Source: Oscillospiraceae bacterium
GTDB taxonomy: Bacteria; Bacillota; Clostridia; Oscillospirales; Oscillospiraceae
Reading direction: 5' to 3'
Assembly (NCBI GenBank): GCA_017415425.1
Contig: JAFQGT010000019.1
Location: forward strand, 112,392 to 176,391
DNA: 64,000 bases
Of the stretch, positions 16,175 through 26,254 are shown in pieces. Numbering within the stretch: position 1 is the first letter of the stretch; the number at the start of each line of letters is the position of its first letter. A program made the position numbers and the translations under genes. The notes below the pieces were generated by a model. That model ran no database searches and was not told the origin of the DNA. It worked only from the letters and a program-made list of their open reading frames with translations.

Positions 16175-17419
16175 TTACCGGATATGACCTGTACCGGTGA
16201 TGATATATTTGTAGCTTGTCAGTTCCCGAAGACCCATAGGTCCTCTGGCGTGGAGCTTCTGGGTGGAAATCCCCATTTCACAGCCAAGACCGAACTCGCC
16301 TCCGTCGGTGAAGCGGGTGGAAGCGTTTACATATACGGCAGCGCTGTCAACGCAGGAGGTAAAAATGTTTTTTGACTCCGGCGATTCTGTAATGATGGCT
16401 TCACTGTGTCCGGTAGAGTGGGACACAATATGGCTGACAGCCTCTTGAACACCGCTGACACATTTGACTGCCAGAATATAATCCAGAAATTCTGTATCAA
16501 AATCCTGGGGGCCTGCGGCAGTACCGGCGATAATCGCTGCAGCAGTTTTGTCCAGACGCAATTCTACGGGCGTCGACATTTTTCGGTTTTCCACAAGCCG
16601 TGTATAAAGCTTCGGCAGAAATTCACCGGCGATTTCATTGTCAACCAGCAGTACTTCTTCTGCGTTGCAAACGCTGGGACGGCTGGTTTTGGCGTTCTCA
16701 ATGATATTGAGTGCCATTTCTTGGTTTGCGGTTTTTTCCACATAGATGTGACAAATACCGGTTCCGGTAGCAATGCAGGGAACGGTGGCGTTCTGAACAC
16801 AGGCGTTGATCAGTCCGGCTCCGCCCCGGGGTATCAGCAGATCAACATAACCCTGAGCCTTCATCAGCGCTGTGGCGCTCTCACGGGAGGTATCAGAAAC
16901 CAAGTTCACGGCATTTTCTGTGATGCCAACCTTGCGCAGACCGGCACGCAGCGCGTTCACGATGGCATTGGCGGAACGATATGCCTCTTTGCCGCCCCGT
17001 AGGATGCACACATTGCCGCTTTTTAGAGTTAACGCGGCAGCATCGCTGGTTACATTCGGCCTGCTTTCATAAATAATGGCAACCACGCCGATAGGGGAGG
17101 ATATCTTCTGAATATGCAACCCGTCCGGTCGAACATACTCGTCCAGTTGCAGGCCAACCGGGTCCGGCAGCTGGGCAACGTCGCGAATTCCCTTAGCCAT
17201 ACCGGCAATCCGATCCGATGTCAGACACAGACGATCCAGCATAACCTGGGAAATGGTGCTGCCTGCTGATTTCATATCTGCTGCGTTTGCAGCAAGGATC
17301 GCATCTTGATTTTCCATCAGAGCATCTGCCATAGACAATAGCGCCTGATTTTTCTGCACTGTGGTCAGTTGAGCCACTTCAGTTTTTGCGGCCTTAGCGG
17401 CCAATAACATATCATTCAT
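16175..17419 (-). CDS. proA: Glutamate-5-semialdehyde dehydrogenase (gamma-glutamyl phosphate reductase)
   Basis: Second step of proline synthesis: NADPH reduction of gamma-glutamyl phosphate. The 414-residue length is standard. [23 protein letters not shown] and the catalytic-cysteine region [14 protein letters not shown] are clear, as is the C-terminal [20 protein letters not shown] motif. A longer frame opens 25 codons upstream inside proB, but ATG 17419 with GGAG nearby gives the conserved N-terminus. It overlaps proB by 8 bases, pointing to coupled translation of the two interacting enzymes. Confidence 0.96.
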   Translation of the reverse strand: MNDMLLAAKAAKTEVAQLTTVQKNQALLSMADALMENQDAILAANAADMKSAGSTISQVMLDRLCLTSDRIAGMAKGIRDVAQLPDPVGLQLDEYVRPDGLHIQKISSPIGVVAIIYESRPNVTSDAAALTLKSGNVCILRGGKEAYRSANAIVNALRAGLRKVGITENAVNLVSDTSRESATALMKAQGYVDLLIPRGGAGLINACVQNATVPCIATGTGICHIYVEKTANQEMALNIIENAKTSRPSVCNAEEVLLVDNEIAGEFLPKLYTRLVENRKMSTPVELRLDKTAAAIIAGTAAGPQDFDTEFLDYILAVKCVSGVQEAVSHIVSHSTGHSEAIITESPESKNIFTSCVDSAAVYVNASTRFTDGGEFGLGCEMGISTQKLHARGPMGLRELTSYKYIITGTGHIR

Positions 17420-18185
17420 AAGTCTGCTCCGTGAAGGTTGTACCGATGGGCTTTCCATCCATAATGTCATACAGATTGTCCGGGTTATTACCATTGGTAA
17501 TGATCATATCGCAGCCGCATTCCAGACAGATTCTGGCAGCCTCCAGTTTGGTTATCATACCTCCGGTTCCAAGGTTGCCGGCACTGCTGCCCGCCAAGTT
17601 ATACAAAGCTTCATCTACCTTATGTACCCGGCTGATTAGCTGCGCGTTGGGATCTTTGTGGGGATCTGCTGTGTATAGTCCGTCAATATCGGATAGTAAA
17701 ATCAGCTTATCTGCTTGAACGCTCTGTGCTACAATCGCAGCCAGTGTGTCATTATCACCGATCACGATCTCTTTCGTGGCAACGGTGTCATTTTCGTTGA
17801 TAACGGGAATGACACCAAGGTTCAAAAGACGGTGCAAGGTGGTGCTGAAATTACTGTGTCGGGTATCGTCCTCAATGTCCTCACCTGTAATCAGCAGTTG
17901 CGCGACGGTGTGATTGTATTTACTGAAGAGTTTATCATAAATGTACATCAGTTCGCACTGTCCAACCGCAGCGGCTGCCTGCTTAGTGGGGATATCCGTG
18001 GGCCGTTCCTGTAGACCCAATTTGCCCACACCCATTCCGATTGCGCCGGAGGATACCAGGATCAGTTCGTTGCCGGCGTTTTTGATATCACTCATAATTT
18101 TACAAAGAGCTTCCACCCGGCGAATATTCAAATGCCCTGTGGAGTAGGCCAGGGTACTGGTTCCAATTTTTATTACGATTCTCAA
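17412..18185 (-). CDS. proB: Glutamate 5-kinase (no PUA domain)
   Basis: First step of proline synthesis: ATP phosphorylation of glutamate. The 257-residue chain comprises only the amino-acid-kinase domain; the C-terminal PUA domain found in E. coli ProB is missing, as in many Firmicutes. Motifs include [31 protein letters not shown] and [12 protein letters not shown]. The best start is a TTG at 18185 preceded by GGGAGAG, because the conserved RIVIKIGTS begins directly there; no ATG fits. A frame open further upstream has no ribosome site. Proline feedback inhibition is expected from the family. Confidence 0.92.
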   Translation of the reverse strand: MRIVIKIGTSTLAYSTGHLNIRRVEALCKIMSDIKNAGNELILVSSGAIGMGVGKLGLQERPTDIPTKQAAAAVGQCELMYIYDKLFSKYNHTVAQLLITGEDIEDDTRHSNFSTTLHRLLNLGVIPVINENDTVATKEIVIGDNDTLAAIVAQSVQADKLILLSDIDGLYTADPHKDPNAQLISRVHKVDEALYNLAGSSAGNLGTGGMITKLEAARICLECGCDMIITNGNNPDNLYDIMDGKPIGTTFTEQTYE

Positions 18186-18215
18186 GCAGATCTCTCCCTT
18201 CTTTGCACTGATGAC

Positions 18216-18244
18216 ATTATATATCCGATTAAGCGGTAAATAAA
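18216..18244 (-). promoter_or_regulatory. Putative promoter of proBAC
   Basis: Minus-strand TATAAT (18216-18221) with a weak -35 TTTATT (18239-18244) at 17 bases. It lies about 30 bases before the proB TTG start. Confidence 0.5.
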
Positions 18245-18278
18245 GAGGGAAAATTAAAATATTTATCAAATTTGGGAC

Positions 18279-18306
18279 TTGTGCATCAAAAAAAGAATTT
18301 TATAGA
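18279..18306 (+). promoter_or_regulatory. Putative promoter of the fumarase-Hdr-fumarate reductase operon
   Basis: TTGTGC (18279-18284), 16-base spacer and TATAGA (18301-18306) precede fumC by about 145 bases. The intervening leader is AT-rich and shows no obvious riboswitch or leader peptide. Confidence 0.4.
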
Positions 18307-18452
18307 ATAGAGATAGAAGATTTGGTTGAAATTTTTAGCGATTTATTATATGATATTGTGTGGAACAGAATACACTTAGTTTGTTGATTAAGTCTATCTG
18401 TTTTCTTGAAATTATATTTACACACAGTTCAGTGTTGAAAGGGAGGATATAT

Positions 18453-19829
18453 ATGGAATATCGGATCGAACACGATTCTATGGGTGAGGTTAAAGTTCCC
18501 TGTGATAAATATTGGGGTGCGCAAACCCAGAGAAGCCACCAGAATTTTCCCATTGGAGTCGGTATTGAAACGATGCCTAGGGAGATTACCCACGCATTTG
18601 GTATTTTAAAAAAAGCTGCTGCGATGGCAAACCATCAACTGCGTCCGGAAAAGATGACCGAGCAGAAACTGCAGGCAATTTCTGCGGCCTGTGATGAAAT
18701 AATCTCCGGAAGCTTGAATGATCATTTTCCGCTGGTTGTTTGGCAAACCGGTTCCGGCACACAGTCCAATATGAATGCCAACGAGGTGATTGCCAATCGG
18801 GGCAATGAGATCGCCGGCAGCAAGCTCCTACATCCCAATGATGATATCAATATGAGTCAGTCTTCCAACGATACCTTTCCCACAGCAATGCACATTGCTG
18901 CTGTTGCTGCCATTGAAGACAAGGTCTTTCCGGCGATCGATCAGTTGGTTGCAACGCTCCGCCGATTGGAGGAAGAAAATCAGGGGATTGTTAAGTCTGG
19001 AAGAACCCATTTACAGGATGCAACCCCCATCTCATTCAGCCAGGAAATTTCCGGTTGGAGAAGCAGTTTAGAAAAGGATAAGGCACTGCTGGAGCTGTCC
19101 CTGCCGGAGCTGAAGAAGCTGGCTCTGGGCGGCACAGCGGTAGGCACCGGTCTGAATGCACCCAAGGGCTTTGATGTTGCGGTTGCAGATGCTGTTTCTC
19201 AGCTGACCGGCAAGCGCTTCTACACCGAAGAAAACAAGTTCCATTCCTTGACCTCCAAGGACGAGTTGGTCTTTGCCCACGGCGGTCTGAAAGCGCTGGC
19301 GGCCGATCTGATGAAGATCGCAAACGATGTTCGCTGGCTGGCATCCGGTCCTCGGGACGGTCTGGGTGAGATATTCATTCCGGAGAATGAGCCAGGTTCT
19401 TCCATTATGCCCGGCAAGGTCAACCCCACTCAGTGTGAGGCAGTGACGATGGTTGCCGTGCAGGTTATGGGTAACGATGTGGCAGTTGGAATTGCCGCTT
19501 CTCAAGGCAATTTCGAATTGAACGTGTTTATGCCGGTGTGTATTTATAATTTCCTGCAGTCTGCTCGACTTCTGGCAGACGCAATGAATTCCTTCCACGG
19601 CAACTGCGTGGTTGGTATCAAGGCAAATAAAGAGAAGATGGCACACAATCTGCACAACTCTTTGATGCTGGTTACGGCGCTCAATCCCTACATCGGTTAC
19701 GAAAATGCCGCTAAGACTGCAAAGCTGGCATATAAAGAAAATATCAGCCTGAAGGAGGCCTGTGTGAAGCTGGGCTTCCTGACGGCCGAACGATTTGACG
19801 AGGTGTTCCATCCGGAACAGATGATTTGA
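18453..19829 (+). CDS. fumC: Class II fumarate hydratase
   Basis: Interconverts malate and fumarate without an iron-sulfur cluster. The 458-residue protein has the superfamily signature [11 protein letters not shown] near residue 315, substrate motifs [14 protein letters not shown] and [11 protein letters not shown], and the [10 protein letters not shown] segment. ATG 18453 follows GGGAGGATATAT; an earlier in-frame start lacks a ribosome site. It is the first gene of an operon leading through Hdr-type subunits to fumarate-reductase subunits, so its likely role is to make fumarate from malate as an internal electron acceptor rather than to run an oxidative TCA cycle. Confidence 0.97.
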   Translation: MEYRIEHDSMGEVKVPCDKYWGAQTQRSHQNFPIGVGIETMPREITHAFGILKKAAAMANHQLRPEKMTEQKLQAISAACDEIISGSLNDHFPLVVWQTGSGTQSNMNANEVIANRGNEIAGSKLLHPNDDINMSQSSNDTFPTAMHIAAVAAIEDKVFPAIDQLVATLRRLEEENQGIVKSGRTHLQDATPISFSQEISGWRSSLEKDKALLELSLPELKKLALGGTAVGTGLNAPKGFDVAVADAVSQLTGKRFYTEENKFHSLTSKDELVFAHGGLKALAADLMKIANDVRWLASGPRDGLGEIFIPENEPGSSIMPGKVNPTQCEAVTMVAVQVMGNDVAVGIAASQGNFELNVFMPVCIYNFLQSARLLADAMNSFHGNCVVGIKANKEKMAHNLHNSLMLVTALNPYIGYENAAKTAKLAYKENISLKEACVKLGFLTAERFDEVFHPEQMI

Positions 19830-19846
19830 ATTAAAGGTGAATGGAT

Positions 19847-20638
19847 ATGACATATTCTTATTTTCCGGGTTGTACCCTAAGAACCAAGGGCAAAGAACTG
19901 GATCAGTGGGGCAGAGCTGCAGCGGAAGTGCTGGGCTTTGCACTGGAAGAGCCTGAGAACTGGCAGTGCTGCGGTGCGGTTTATCCTATGGCTAAGGATG
20001 AGATCGCTACCCGTTTGTCCTCTGTGCGTGTATTGGCAGATGCCAAGGCGCAGGGCAGGGAATTGGTGACTCTGTGTTCTGCCTGCCACCACGTGATCAA
20101 GCGTGTTAACGGTGATATGCAGCGGGATGCAGATATCTGCGATAAGGTAAACCGGTACTTAAAGTTAGATACTCCCTATGCAGGCGAGACCAATGTGCTG
20201 CATTATCTGGAGGTGCTCCGTGACCGGATCGGTTTTGATGCTTTAAAAGAAAAGGTGGTTCACCCCTTAACCGGTGTGAAGATCGGCGCGTACTACGGCT
20301 GTCTTCTGCTTCGTCCCGGCAAGGAGATGGGCTTTGATAATCCCGAGAACCCCAGAATTCTGGAGGACTTCATTCGCGCGATTGGCGCAGAGCCTGTGAT
20401 CTATGCCCGTAGAAATGAGTGCTGCGGCGGTTATTGCACCCTTGAAAACAAATCTTATGCTACCAAGCAGGTGGACAAGATTATGGACAATGCAAAAGCA
20501 CAGGGCGCACAGATGCTGATTACGGCCTGTCCCTTGTGTATGTATAATCTGAAAGAGAATGCCACCAATGGCCTGGATGTGAAGTATTTCACAGAGCTGT
20601 TGGCACAGGCACTGGGTGTAAAGGAGGAAGCAAAATGA
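19847..20638 (+). CDS. hdrB: Heterodisulfide reductase-like subunit HdrB
   Basis: A 263-residue protein with two CCG domains, which in HdrB bind noncubane iron-sulfur clusters at the disulfide-reducing site. The first domain uses an early Cys (YFPGCT), CCGAVYP near residue 40 and CSACHH near 76. The second uses CLLLRPG, CCGGYC near 191 and CPLC near 228. The frame has an ATG two codons earlier, but the second ATG is better spaced from AAAGGTG. The hdrC start overlaps its stop. In methanogens the substrate is CoM-S-S-CoB; here no such cofactor is expected, so the disulfide or acceptor served is unknown. Confidence 0.9.
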   Translation: MTYSYFPGCTLRTKGKELDQWGRAAAEVLGFALEEPENWQCCGAVYPMAKDEIATRLSSVRVLADAKAQGRELVTLCSACHHVIKRVNGDMQRDADICDKVNRYLKLDTPYAGETNVLHYLEVLRDRIGFDALKEKVVHPLTGVKIGAYYGCLLLRPGKEMGFDNPENPRILEDFIRAIGAEPVIYARRNECCGGYCTLENKSYATKQVDKIMDNAKAQGAQMLITACPLCMYNLKENATNGLDVKYFTELLAQALGVKEEAK

Positions 20639-21006
20639 TGGAAACCATTCGGCGGATCTCCGGTGTAAATCCCAGAAAATGTATGAAGTGCGGCAAATGT
20701 ACCGCGTCTTGTCCCGCCTATGATGAGATGGAATTCCATCCCCATCAGTTTGTGGATATGGTAGAAACCGGTCGTATTGAGGAACTGATGCAATCTAAGG
20801 GTATTTATACCTGTTTGAGTTGCTTTGCCTGCGTAGAGCGATGCCCCAGAAGTGTAGAACCTGCCAAGTTGATCGAAGCTGTTCGTCTGGCTGTGCTTCG
20901 CCAGCAAAACGAGAATCATTTGACTGCCAATGACATTGCGGAAAAGCTGGATCCGGAGCTGCCTCAGCAGGCGATCACCAGCGCATTCCGTAAATACAGA
21001 AAGTAA
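20635..21006 (+). CDS. hdrC: Heterodisulfide reductase-like subunit HdrC
   Basis: A 123-residue iron-sulfur protein with two [4Fe-4S] motifs (CMKCGKCTASCPAYDE and CLSCFACVERCPRSVEP). In Hdr complexes this subunit carries electrons between HdrA and the HdrB active site. Overlap with hdrB and the 14-base gap to hdrA indicate co-translation. Length and motif spacing fit the family well. There is no membrane helix, so this is the soluble Hdr type and not the HdrDE type. Confidence 0.9.
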   Translation: MMETIRRISGVNPRKCMKCGKCTASCPAYDEMEFHPHQFVDMVETGRIEELMQSKGIYTCLSCFACVERCPRSVEPAKLIEAVRLAVLRQQNENHLTANDIAEKLDPELPQQAITSAFRKYRK

Positions 21007-21020
21007 GGAGGGAAGACTCT

Positions 21021-23009
21021 ATGCAGAGAATCGGCGTATTTGTCTGCTGGTGTGGCAGTAACATTGCCGCGACAGTAGATGTTGAGAAGGTTTCTCAGGT
21101 TCTTGCACAGGAACCCGGAGTCGTCTTCTCTACCAACTATCAATATATGTGCTCTCAGGCTGGTCAGGAGATGATCCAGGAGAGCATTCATAAGTATCAA
21201 CTCACCGGCGTGGTCATCTGCTCCTGCTCTCCCAGAATGCACGAGGCAACATTCCGTAAGACCTGTGAAAAAGCCGGTTTGAACGCGCATATGGTGGAGA
21301 TCGCCAATATCCGCGAGCAGTGCTCTTGGATCCATAAGGATATGGCTACCGGCACGGAGAAGGCTGTGATCCTGGGTCGTGCTGCCATTGCAAAAGTGCA
21401 CTTGAATGCACCTCTGACTGCCGGACAGTCTCCGGTTAAAAAGCGTGCGCTGGTGATTGGAGGCGGTATCGCCGGTATCCAGACTGCTTTGGATATTGCA
21501 GATGCGGGTTTTGATGTAGATATTGTGGAAAAGCAGCCTACCATCGGCGGCAAGATGACACAGATCGATAAGACATTCCCCACTCTCGACTGTGCGGCTT
21601 GTATTTTGACCCCCAAGATGGTGGATGCCGCCCAGCACGAGAAGATCCACATCTACTCTTATGCAGAGGTAGAGAAGGTTAAGGGTTTTGTTGGCAACTT
21701 CCAGGTTACCATTAAGAAAAAGGCTCGTTATGTGGACGAGACAAAGTGTACTGGTTGCGGATTGTGTACAGAGAAGTGTCCCCAGAAGAAAGTACCCAAT
21801 GCATTCAATCTTGGTCTTGATAACCGCCGTGCCATTTACATCCCCTTTGCCCAGGCTGTACCCAAGATCGCAACAATCGATGCCGATTACTGCACGATGC
21901 TCAAATCCGGTAAGTGCGGTGTTTGCTCTAAGGTTTGTACTGCAGGCGCTATTGATTACAAGCAGACCGATACATATATCGAAGAAGAATATGGCGCCAT
22001 CGTGGTTGCTACCGGCTTTAATCCCATTAAGCTGGACAAGTACGATGAATTTGCCTACTCCCAGAGTCCCGATGTGGTGACCAGTCTGGAGTTTGAGCGC
22101 TTGATGAATGCTGCAGGCCCTACCGGCGGTACACTGCTGCGCCCCTCTGACGGAGCACATCCGCACACCATCGTCTTTGTCCAGTGTGTGGGATCCCGCT
22201 GTGATGATGAGAAGGGCAAGCCCTATTGTTCTAAGATCTGCTGTATGTACACCGCAAAGCACGCTATGCTCTGTCGCGAAAAATATCCCGATACGGACGT
22301 ATATGTGTTCTACATCGATGTGCGTACCCCTGGTAAGAACTTTGATGAGTTCTACCGCCGCGCGGTGGAGGAATACGGCGTCCACTATATCAAGGGTATG
22401 GTTGGCAAAGTTGTGCCCCAGGATGGCAAGCTGAAGGTCCAGGCATCGGATCTGTTGGGCGGCAGTCAGCTGCATATCGAAGCAGATATGGTGGTTCTGG
22501 CTGCTGCTATTGAGCCGGACGAAACCGCCCGGCCTCTGGCAACGATGCTGACCGCATCGATGGATACCAATGACTTTTTCACAGAGGCACACCCCAAACT
22601 GCGTCCTGTGGAGAGCCCCACAGCCGGTATTTTCCTGTCCGGCGCTTGCCAGGGTCCCAAGGACATTCCCGAGACGGTAGCACAAGCCAGTGCCGCCGCG
22701 GCAAAGGTGATCGGCCTGCTTTGCAAAGACAGCCTGACCTGCAACCCCTGCACTGCCCAGCCGGATGAACTGATGTGTAACGGATGCAGCAGCTGCGAAA
22801 AGGTGTGTCCTTACGGTGCAATTACTTATGCAGATAAAGAGTTCCGTGGACCAAACCGGACGACTCTGCTGCGGAGAGTGGCACAGGTTAATCCTGCGGT
22901 TTGTCAAGGTTGCGGCGCTTGTACTGTGGCTTGTCCCAGCGGTGCTATGGACCTGAAGGGCTTCTCTAATCAACAAATTATGGCGGAGGTGGATGCAATA
23001 TGTCGGTAA
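21021..23009 (+). CDS. hdrA: Heterodisulfide reductase-like subunit HdrA (FAD, iron-sulfur)
   Basis: A 662-residue flavoprotein. An N-terminal region (CWCGSN near residue 10, CSCSPRMHE near 70) precedes the FAD-binding Rossmann motif VIGGGIAGIQTALDIA near residue 147 and the family segment GGKMTQIDKTFPTLDCAACILTPKMV. Two ferredoxin-like motifs lie mid-protein (CTGCGLCTEKCPQ near 243; CGVCSKVC near 300) and two at the C-terminus (CNGCSSCEKVCPYG, CQGCGACTVACPSG). HdrA FAD is the electron-bifurcating centre in characterised Hdr complexes. No extra domain is fused. Neighbouring MvhD and Flx-like genes overlap, so it is probably the hub of this complex. Bifurcation here is inference. A long open frame on the opposite strand is a shadow. 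Confidence 0.92.
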   Translation: MQRIGVFVCWCGSNIAATVDVEKVSQVLAQEPGVVFSTNYQYMCSQAGQEMIQESIHKYQLTGVVICSCSPRMHEATFRKTCEKAGLNAHMVEIANIREQCSWIHKDMATGTEKAVILGRAAIAKVHLNAPLTAGQSPVKKRALVIGGGIAGIQTALDIADAGFDVDIVEKQPTIGGKMTQIDKTFPTLDCAACILTPKMVDAAQHEKIHIYSYAEVEKVKGFVGNFQVTIKKKARYVDETKCTGCGLCTEKCPQKKVPNAFNLGLDNRRAIYIPFAQAVPKIATIDADYCTMLKSGKCGVCSKVCTAGAIDYKQTDTYIEEEYGAIVVATGFNPIKLDKYDEFAYSQSPDVVTSLEFERLMNAAGPTGGTLLRPSDGAHPHTIVFVQCVGSRCDDEKGKPYCSKICCMYTAKHAMLCREKYPDTDVYVFYIDVRTPGKNFDEFYRRAVEEYGVHYIKGMVGKVVPQDGKLKVQASDLLGGSQLHIEADMVVLAAAIEPDETARPLATMLTASMDTNDFFTEAHPKLRPVESPTAGIFLSGACQGPKDIPETVAQASAAAAKVIGLLCKDSLTCNPCTAQPDELMCNGCSSCEKVCPYGAITYADKEFRGPNRTTLLRRVAQVNPAVCQGCGACTVACPSGAMDLKGFSNQQIMAEVDAICR

Positions 23010-23440
23010 CGGAAAATTTTAAGCCTACTATTGTTGCTTTTTGCTGCAACTGGTGCTCCTATGCTGGTGCTGACCTGTCCGGCACTAACCGGCTGCAGTA
23101 TCCTGCCAATGTAAAGATCATCCGTATCCCTTGCTCCTGCCGCTTGAACCCTATGTTCGTCCTCAGAGCATTCCAGAAGGGTGCAGACGGAGTGATCCTC
23201 TGCGGATGTCACCCCGGTGACTGTCACTACACCACCGGTAACTACTATGCCCGCCGCCGGATGACCCTGCTGTTCTCTTTGCTGGACTTTATGGGTATTG
23301 AGCGGGGTCGCACCCGTGTGGAATGGGTATCTGCGGCTGAGGGCGCCAAGTTTGCCGCTACGATGAATGAATTCACGGAAACCATTATGAAGCTGGGACC
23401 CAACCGGAGATTGGAGGATTTGCGATGCAGAAAAGATTAA
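23000..23440 (+). CDS. mvhD: MvhD/FlxD-like iron-sulfur subunit
   Basis: A 146-residue protein of the MvhD family, which passes electrons from a hydrogenase or an Flx module into HdrA through a [2Fe-2S] cluster. Conserved cysteines are in FCCNWCSYAGAD, PCSCRLN and CGCHPGDCHYTTGN. It overlaps hdrA upstream and the next iron-sulfur gene downstream. As no hydrogenase large or small subunit gene lies in the operon, it more likely works as FlxD, connecting an NADH-oxidising module to HdrA. Confidence 0.9.
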   Translation: MSVTENFKPTIVAFCCNWCSYAGADLSGTNRLQYPANVKIIRIPCSCRLNPMFVLRAFQKGADGVILCGCHPGDCHYTTGNYYARRRMTLLFSLLDFMGIERGRTRVEWVSAAEGAKFAATMNEFTETIMKLGPNRRLEDLRCRKD

Positions 23441-24402
23441 AAGAAAAAGCATTGGAACTTCTCTCCAATTGCACTGTCACAAGAGTTCTGGGTTGGAAAA
23501 CAGGCGAATTTTTCTATGATCTGACTCCTGCTGTGTTTGAAACAGCAGAGGAAGTGGAGAAGGAATTTGTCTATTCCGGATTCTCCGGTGCCAACCTTTC
23601 CAAGTACTTAATTCAGGAATCTCGCAAGCAAGGAAAAGTGGCTGTATTTCTGAAGCCCTGCGATTCCTACTCCTTCCAACAGCTGCTGAAAGAACACAGA
23701 ATCCTCCGGGAGAATGTGTATGTTGTGGGCATTTCCTGCAACGGTTTGTTGGATATGGAGAAAATCCGCGCACAGGGCTGCGAAGGTGTCACTGCCGTAA
23801 CAGAAGACGGCGATACACTGACCGTAGACACCCTGTATGGCACAACGAAACTGTCCCGGAACGATTGCCTGCTGGAGCGTTGTGCGGTCTGTAAGAGCAA
23901 GAAGATCGTTGCCTTTGACGAATTGATCGGTGAGCAAGGTGAGGAATTGGAGTCCAACCGTTTCGACCGTGTTGCAGAACTGGAAGCTATGACCCCGGAA
24001 GAGCGGTTTGCATTCTGGAGAGAAGAACTGTCCCGCTGTATTCGCTGCAACGCCTGCCGGAATGTATGTCCCGCCTGCAGCTGCGAAAAGTGTGTGTTCG
24101 ATAATGAGAAATCCGGTGTTCGCAACAAAGCAATTGCGGACTCTTTTGAAGAAAATCTGTTCCATATTATCCGTGCCTTCCACGTTGCTGGTCGATGCAC
24201 TGATTGCGGTGAATGCAGCCGTGTATGCCCTCAGAACATACCGCTGCACCTGCTGAACCGGAAGTTCATCAAGGACATCAATGAGTTCTACGGCGTTTAT
24301 CAGGCCGGTGCGGATATGGATACCAAGTCTCCATTGACGGACTTTACCCTGGATGACTGTGAACCCTCTATTGTTCACGAAAGAGGAGGTGTGCAGGGAT
24401 GA
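23425..24402 (+). CDS. FlxC-like 4Fe-4S electron-transfer subunit
   Basis: A 325-residue protein. The N-terminal ~190 residues resemble the FrhB/FdhB-like fold (AVFLKPCDSYSFQQLL; CNGLLDMEK), with cysteines LLERCAVCKSKK. The C-terminal part has two [4Fe-4S] motifs: CIRCNACRNVCPACSC near residue 205 and CTDCGECSRVCPQN near 258. In Desulfovibrio-type Flx-Hdr systems an equivalent subunit carries electrons between the NADH-oxidising flavoprotein and FlxD. Whether the FrhB-like part binds a flavin cannot be told here. The order flxD-C-B-A, with overlapping genes, supports the assignment. Confidence 0.75.
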   Translation: MQKRLKEKALELLSNCTVTRVLGWKTGEFFYDLTPAVFETAEEVEKEFVYSGFSGANLSKYLIQESRKQGKVAVFLKPCDSYSFQQLLKEHRILRENVYVVGISCNGLLDMEKIRAQGCEGVTAVTEDGDTLTVDTLYGTTKLSRNDCLLERCAVCKSKKIVAFDELIGEQGEELESNRFDRVAELEAMTPEERFAFWREELSRCIRCNACRNVCPACSCEKCVFDNEKSGVRNKAIADSFEENLFHIIRAFHVAGRCTDCGECSRVCPQNIPLHLLNRKFIKDINEFYGVYQAGADMDTKSPLTDFTLDDCEPSIVHERGGVQG

Positions 24403-25421
24403 AAAGAATTGCAGTAGAGAACCTACAAAGCCTGTTTGCAGCCGTTTCTGCTAAGAAGCAGCTGTACATACCCGCAGATGATAGCGCCGGGCAGGCTAAG
24501 TTTACCCTTTGGTCTGAGGGCACGGTTTTGACAGAAAAGCTCAATACTGTCCGAAGTGCAAAGGATCTGTTCTTCCCACAGGTGGAGAATTTGGTTAACT
24601 TCAAAGTCTCCAGTAAAAAAATCGAAATTTTGGAAAACCGAGATTCGTCAGAGCCTTTTGTGGTCTTCGGTGTCCGCGCCTGTGATTGCCGCAGCTTTGA
24701 TATTCTGGACACTGTTTTTTTGAGTGATCCGGTGGATACCTACTATCAGTCCCGCCGAGAGAACGGCCTTGTGATCACCCTTGCCTGCAATCGCCCTGCA
24801 GAGACTTGCTTCTGCGGTGTGTTCGGCATCGATGCATCTGATCCTGCCGGTGACGTTACCTGCTGGATGGATAAAGCGTATCTGTACTGGCGTGCTAATA
24901 CGGAAAGGGGACAGGAACTGACAAAAAGCCTCAGTGTTCTGGAAGATTGCGATGAAAGTAGTGTGGATGCGATCCGGGAAGCTAGCAAGCAGATTCTGCA
25001 GAAACTGCCTCTAAATGATTTGGATCTTACCGACTTCCGTGAAAACAAACTGCTGGATGTGTTTAATGACAGCGCTTGGGGTGAGCTTTCTGAGAGCTGT
25101 CTTGGCTGCGGCACTTGTACCTTTGTTTGTCCCACCTGCCAGTGTTATGATGTGCAGGATTTTGACAACGGCAGGGAAGTGCGCCGCTTCCGCTGTTGGG
25201 ATAGCTGTATGTACTCAGACTTCACAATGATGGCCCACGGAACAAACCGTCCCACACAGAAGGAACGGTTCCGTCAGCGCTTTATGCATAAGCTGGTGTA
25301 CTACCCCAATAACAATAATGGCGTGTTCGGCTGCGTAGGCTGCGGACGCTGCCTGCAAAAATGCCCCATCCATATGAATATTGTGAAAGTAACCAAGAAA
25401 CTGAAGGAGGGAATGGTATGA
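24399..25421 (+). CDS. FlxB-like 4Fe-4S dicluster subunit (hydrogenase beta-subunit family)
   Basis: A 340-residue protein related to the beta subunits of sulfhydrogenase and Flx systems. The first ~200 residues contain FGVRACDCRSFDILD and CNRPAETCFCGVFG, typical of the 4Fe-4S dicluster family N-terminus. The C-terminal third has CLGCGTCTFVCPTCQC near residue 234 and CVGCGRCLQKCPIH near 311. Its ATG overlaps the preceding stop and its own stop overlaps the next start. Expected role: electron relay between the FlxA-like flavoprotein and the remaining iron-sulfur chain. Confidence 0.8.
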   Translation: MKRIAVENLQSLFAAVSAKKQLYIPADDSAGQAKFTLWSEGTVLTEKLNTVRSAKDLFFPQVENLVNFKVSSKKIEILENRDSSEPFVVFGVRACDCRSFDILDTVFLSDPVDTYYQSRRENGLVITLACNRPAETCFCGVFGIDASDPAGDVTCWMDKAYLYWRANTERGQELTKSLSVLEDCDESSVDAIREASKQILQKLPLNDLDLTDFRENKLLDVFNDSAWGELSESCLGCGTCTFVCPTCQCYDVQDFDNGREVRRFRCWDSCMYSDFTMMAHGTNRPTQKERFRQRFMHKLVYYPNNNNGVFGCVGCGRCLQKCPIHMNIVKVTKKLKEGMV

Positions 25422-26242
25422 GACAAGATCCTTTGATCCCTATGCTGGGTGAAGTGACCGCGATCCGCACCGACACTCCCGATGTAAAGACCTTTCGTGT
25501 GATGGGTGTGGACGGAGAAAAGCCCTTTGTTCACATTCCCGGACAGTGCGCAATGCTGTCTATGCCCGGCGTGGGCGAGGCGCTGTTTTCCATCACTTCG
25601 TCTCCAACAGAACCGTATCTGGATTTCTCTATCAAAAAGTGCGGCTGCGTGACCTCCTGGCTCCACGCAATGGAGGTGGGTCAGCAAATCACGATCCGTG
25701 GCCCTTACGGCAACGGCTTCCCGGTGGATACGGAGCTGGCAGGGAGGGATTTGCTGTTCATTGCCGGCGGTATTGGTTTGGCACCGCTGCATTCGGTTAT
25801 CAACTATTGCCGTCATTACCGCGACCGCTACGGCAAGATCGATATTGTTTATGGCTCCCGCTCCAAGGACGATCTGGTGGATTTCCCTGAAATTGAAAAC
25901 GAGTGGTGCAAAGAAGCAGGCATCAATGTGCATTTGACCATTGATAATCCTCAGGAGGGCTGGGATGGCCACGTAGGCTTTGTTCCCAACTTTGTAAAGG
26001 AATTGGCCTTTGACACCAATAAGACTGTTTTGATGTGCGGACCTCCCATTATGATCAAATTTACACTGGCCGGTCTACTGGAACTGGGCTTCTCTCGGGA
26101 ACAAGTGTATACCACTATGGAACTGCGGATGAAGTGCGCGTTGGGTAAGTGTGGACGGTGCAATATTGGTGATAAGTATGTCTGCAAGGATGGCCCTGTC
26201 TTCCGGCTGGATCAGTTGGATGAGCTGCCGGATGAATACTAA
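25418..26242 (+). CDS. FlxA-like FAD/NAD(P)-binding subunit
   Basis: A 274-residue oxidoreductase of the ferredoxin-NADP reductase/PyrK/HydG/AsrB family. It has an FAD-binding barrel (GQCAMLSMPGVGE, then FSITSSP), an NAD(P)-binding domain with FIAGGIGLAPLHSV near residue 113, and a C-terminal cysteine cluster (CALGKCGRCNIGDKYVC) that holds a [2Fe-2S] centre in relatives. ATG 25418 is chosen because GGAGG lies 7 bases before it and the start overlaps the upstream stop; an earlier frame start has no ribosome site. It is the probable NADH entry point of the complex. NADH versus NADPH cannot be decided. Confidence 0.85.
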   Translation: MRQDPLIPMLGEVTAIRTDTPDVKTFRVMGVDGEKPFVHIPGQCAMLSMPGVGEALFSITSSPTEPYLDFSIKKCGCVTSWLHAMEVGQQITIRGPYGNGFPVDTELAGRDLLFIAGGIGLAPLHSVINYCRHYRDRYGKIDIVYGSRSKDDLVDFPEIENEWCKEAGINVHLTIDNPQEGWDGHVGFVPNFVKELAFDTNKTVLMCGPPIMIKFTLAGLLELGFSREQVYTTMELRMKCALGKCGRCNIGDKYVCKDGPVFRLDQLDELPDEY

Positions 26243-26254
26243 GGAGAGTTTGGA

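Noticed and set aside
20964-22976. A 670-codon open frame antisense to hdrA
   Set aside because: It has no ribosome site and no recognisable domain. It arises because the codon choice of hdrA leaves the opposite frame open. hdrA itself is clearly supported.
23000-26242. Hydrogenase (Mvh-type) module
   Set aside because: MvhD is present but there is no large subunit with the NiFe CxxC ligands and no small subunit; the flavoprotein and ferredoxin-like subunits fit an NADH-linked Flx module.
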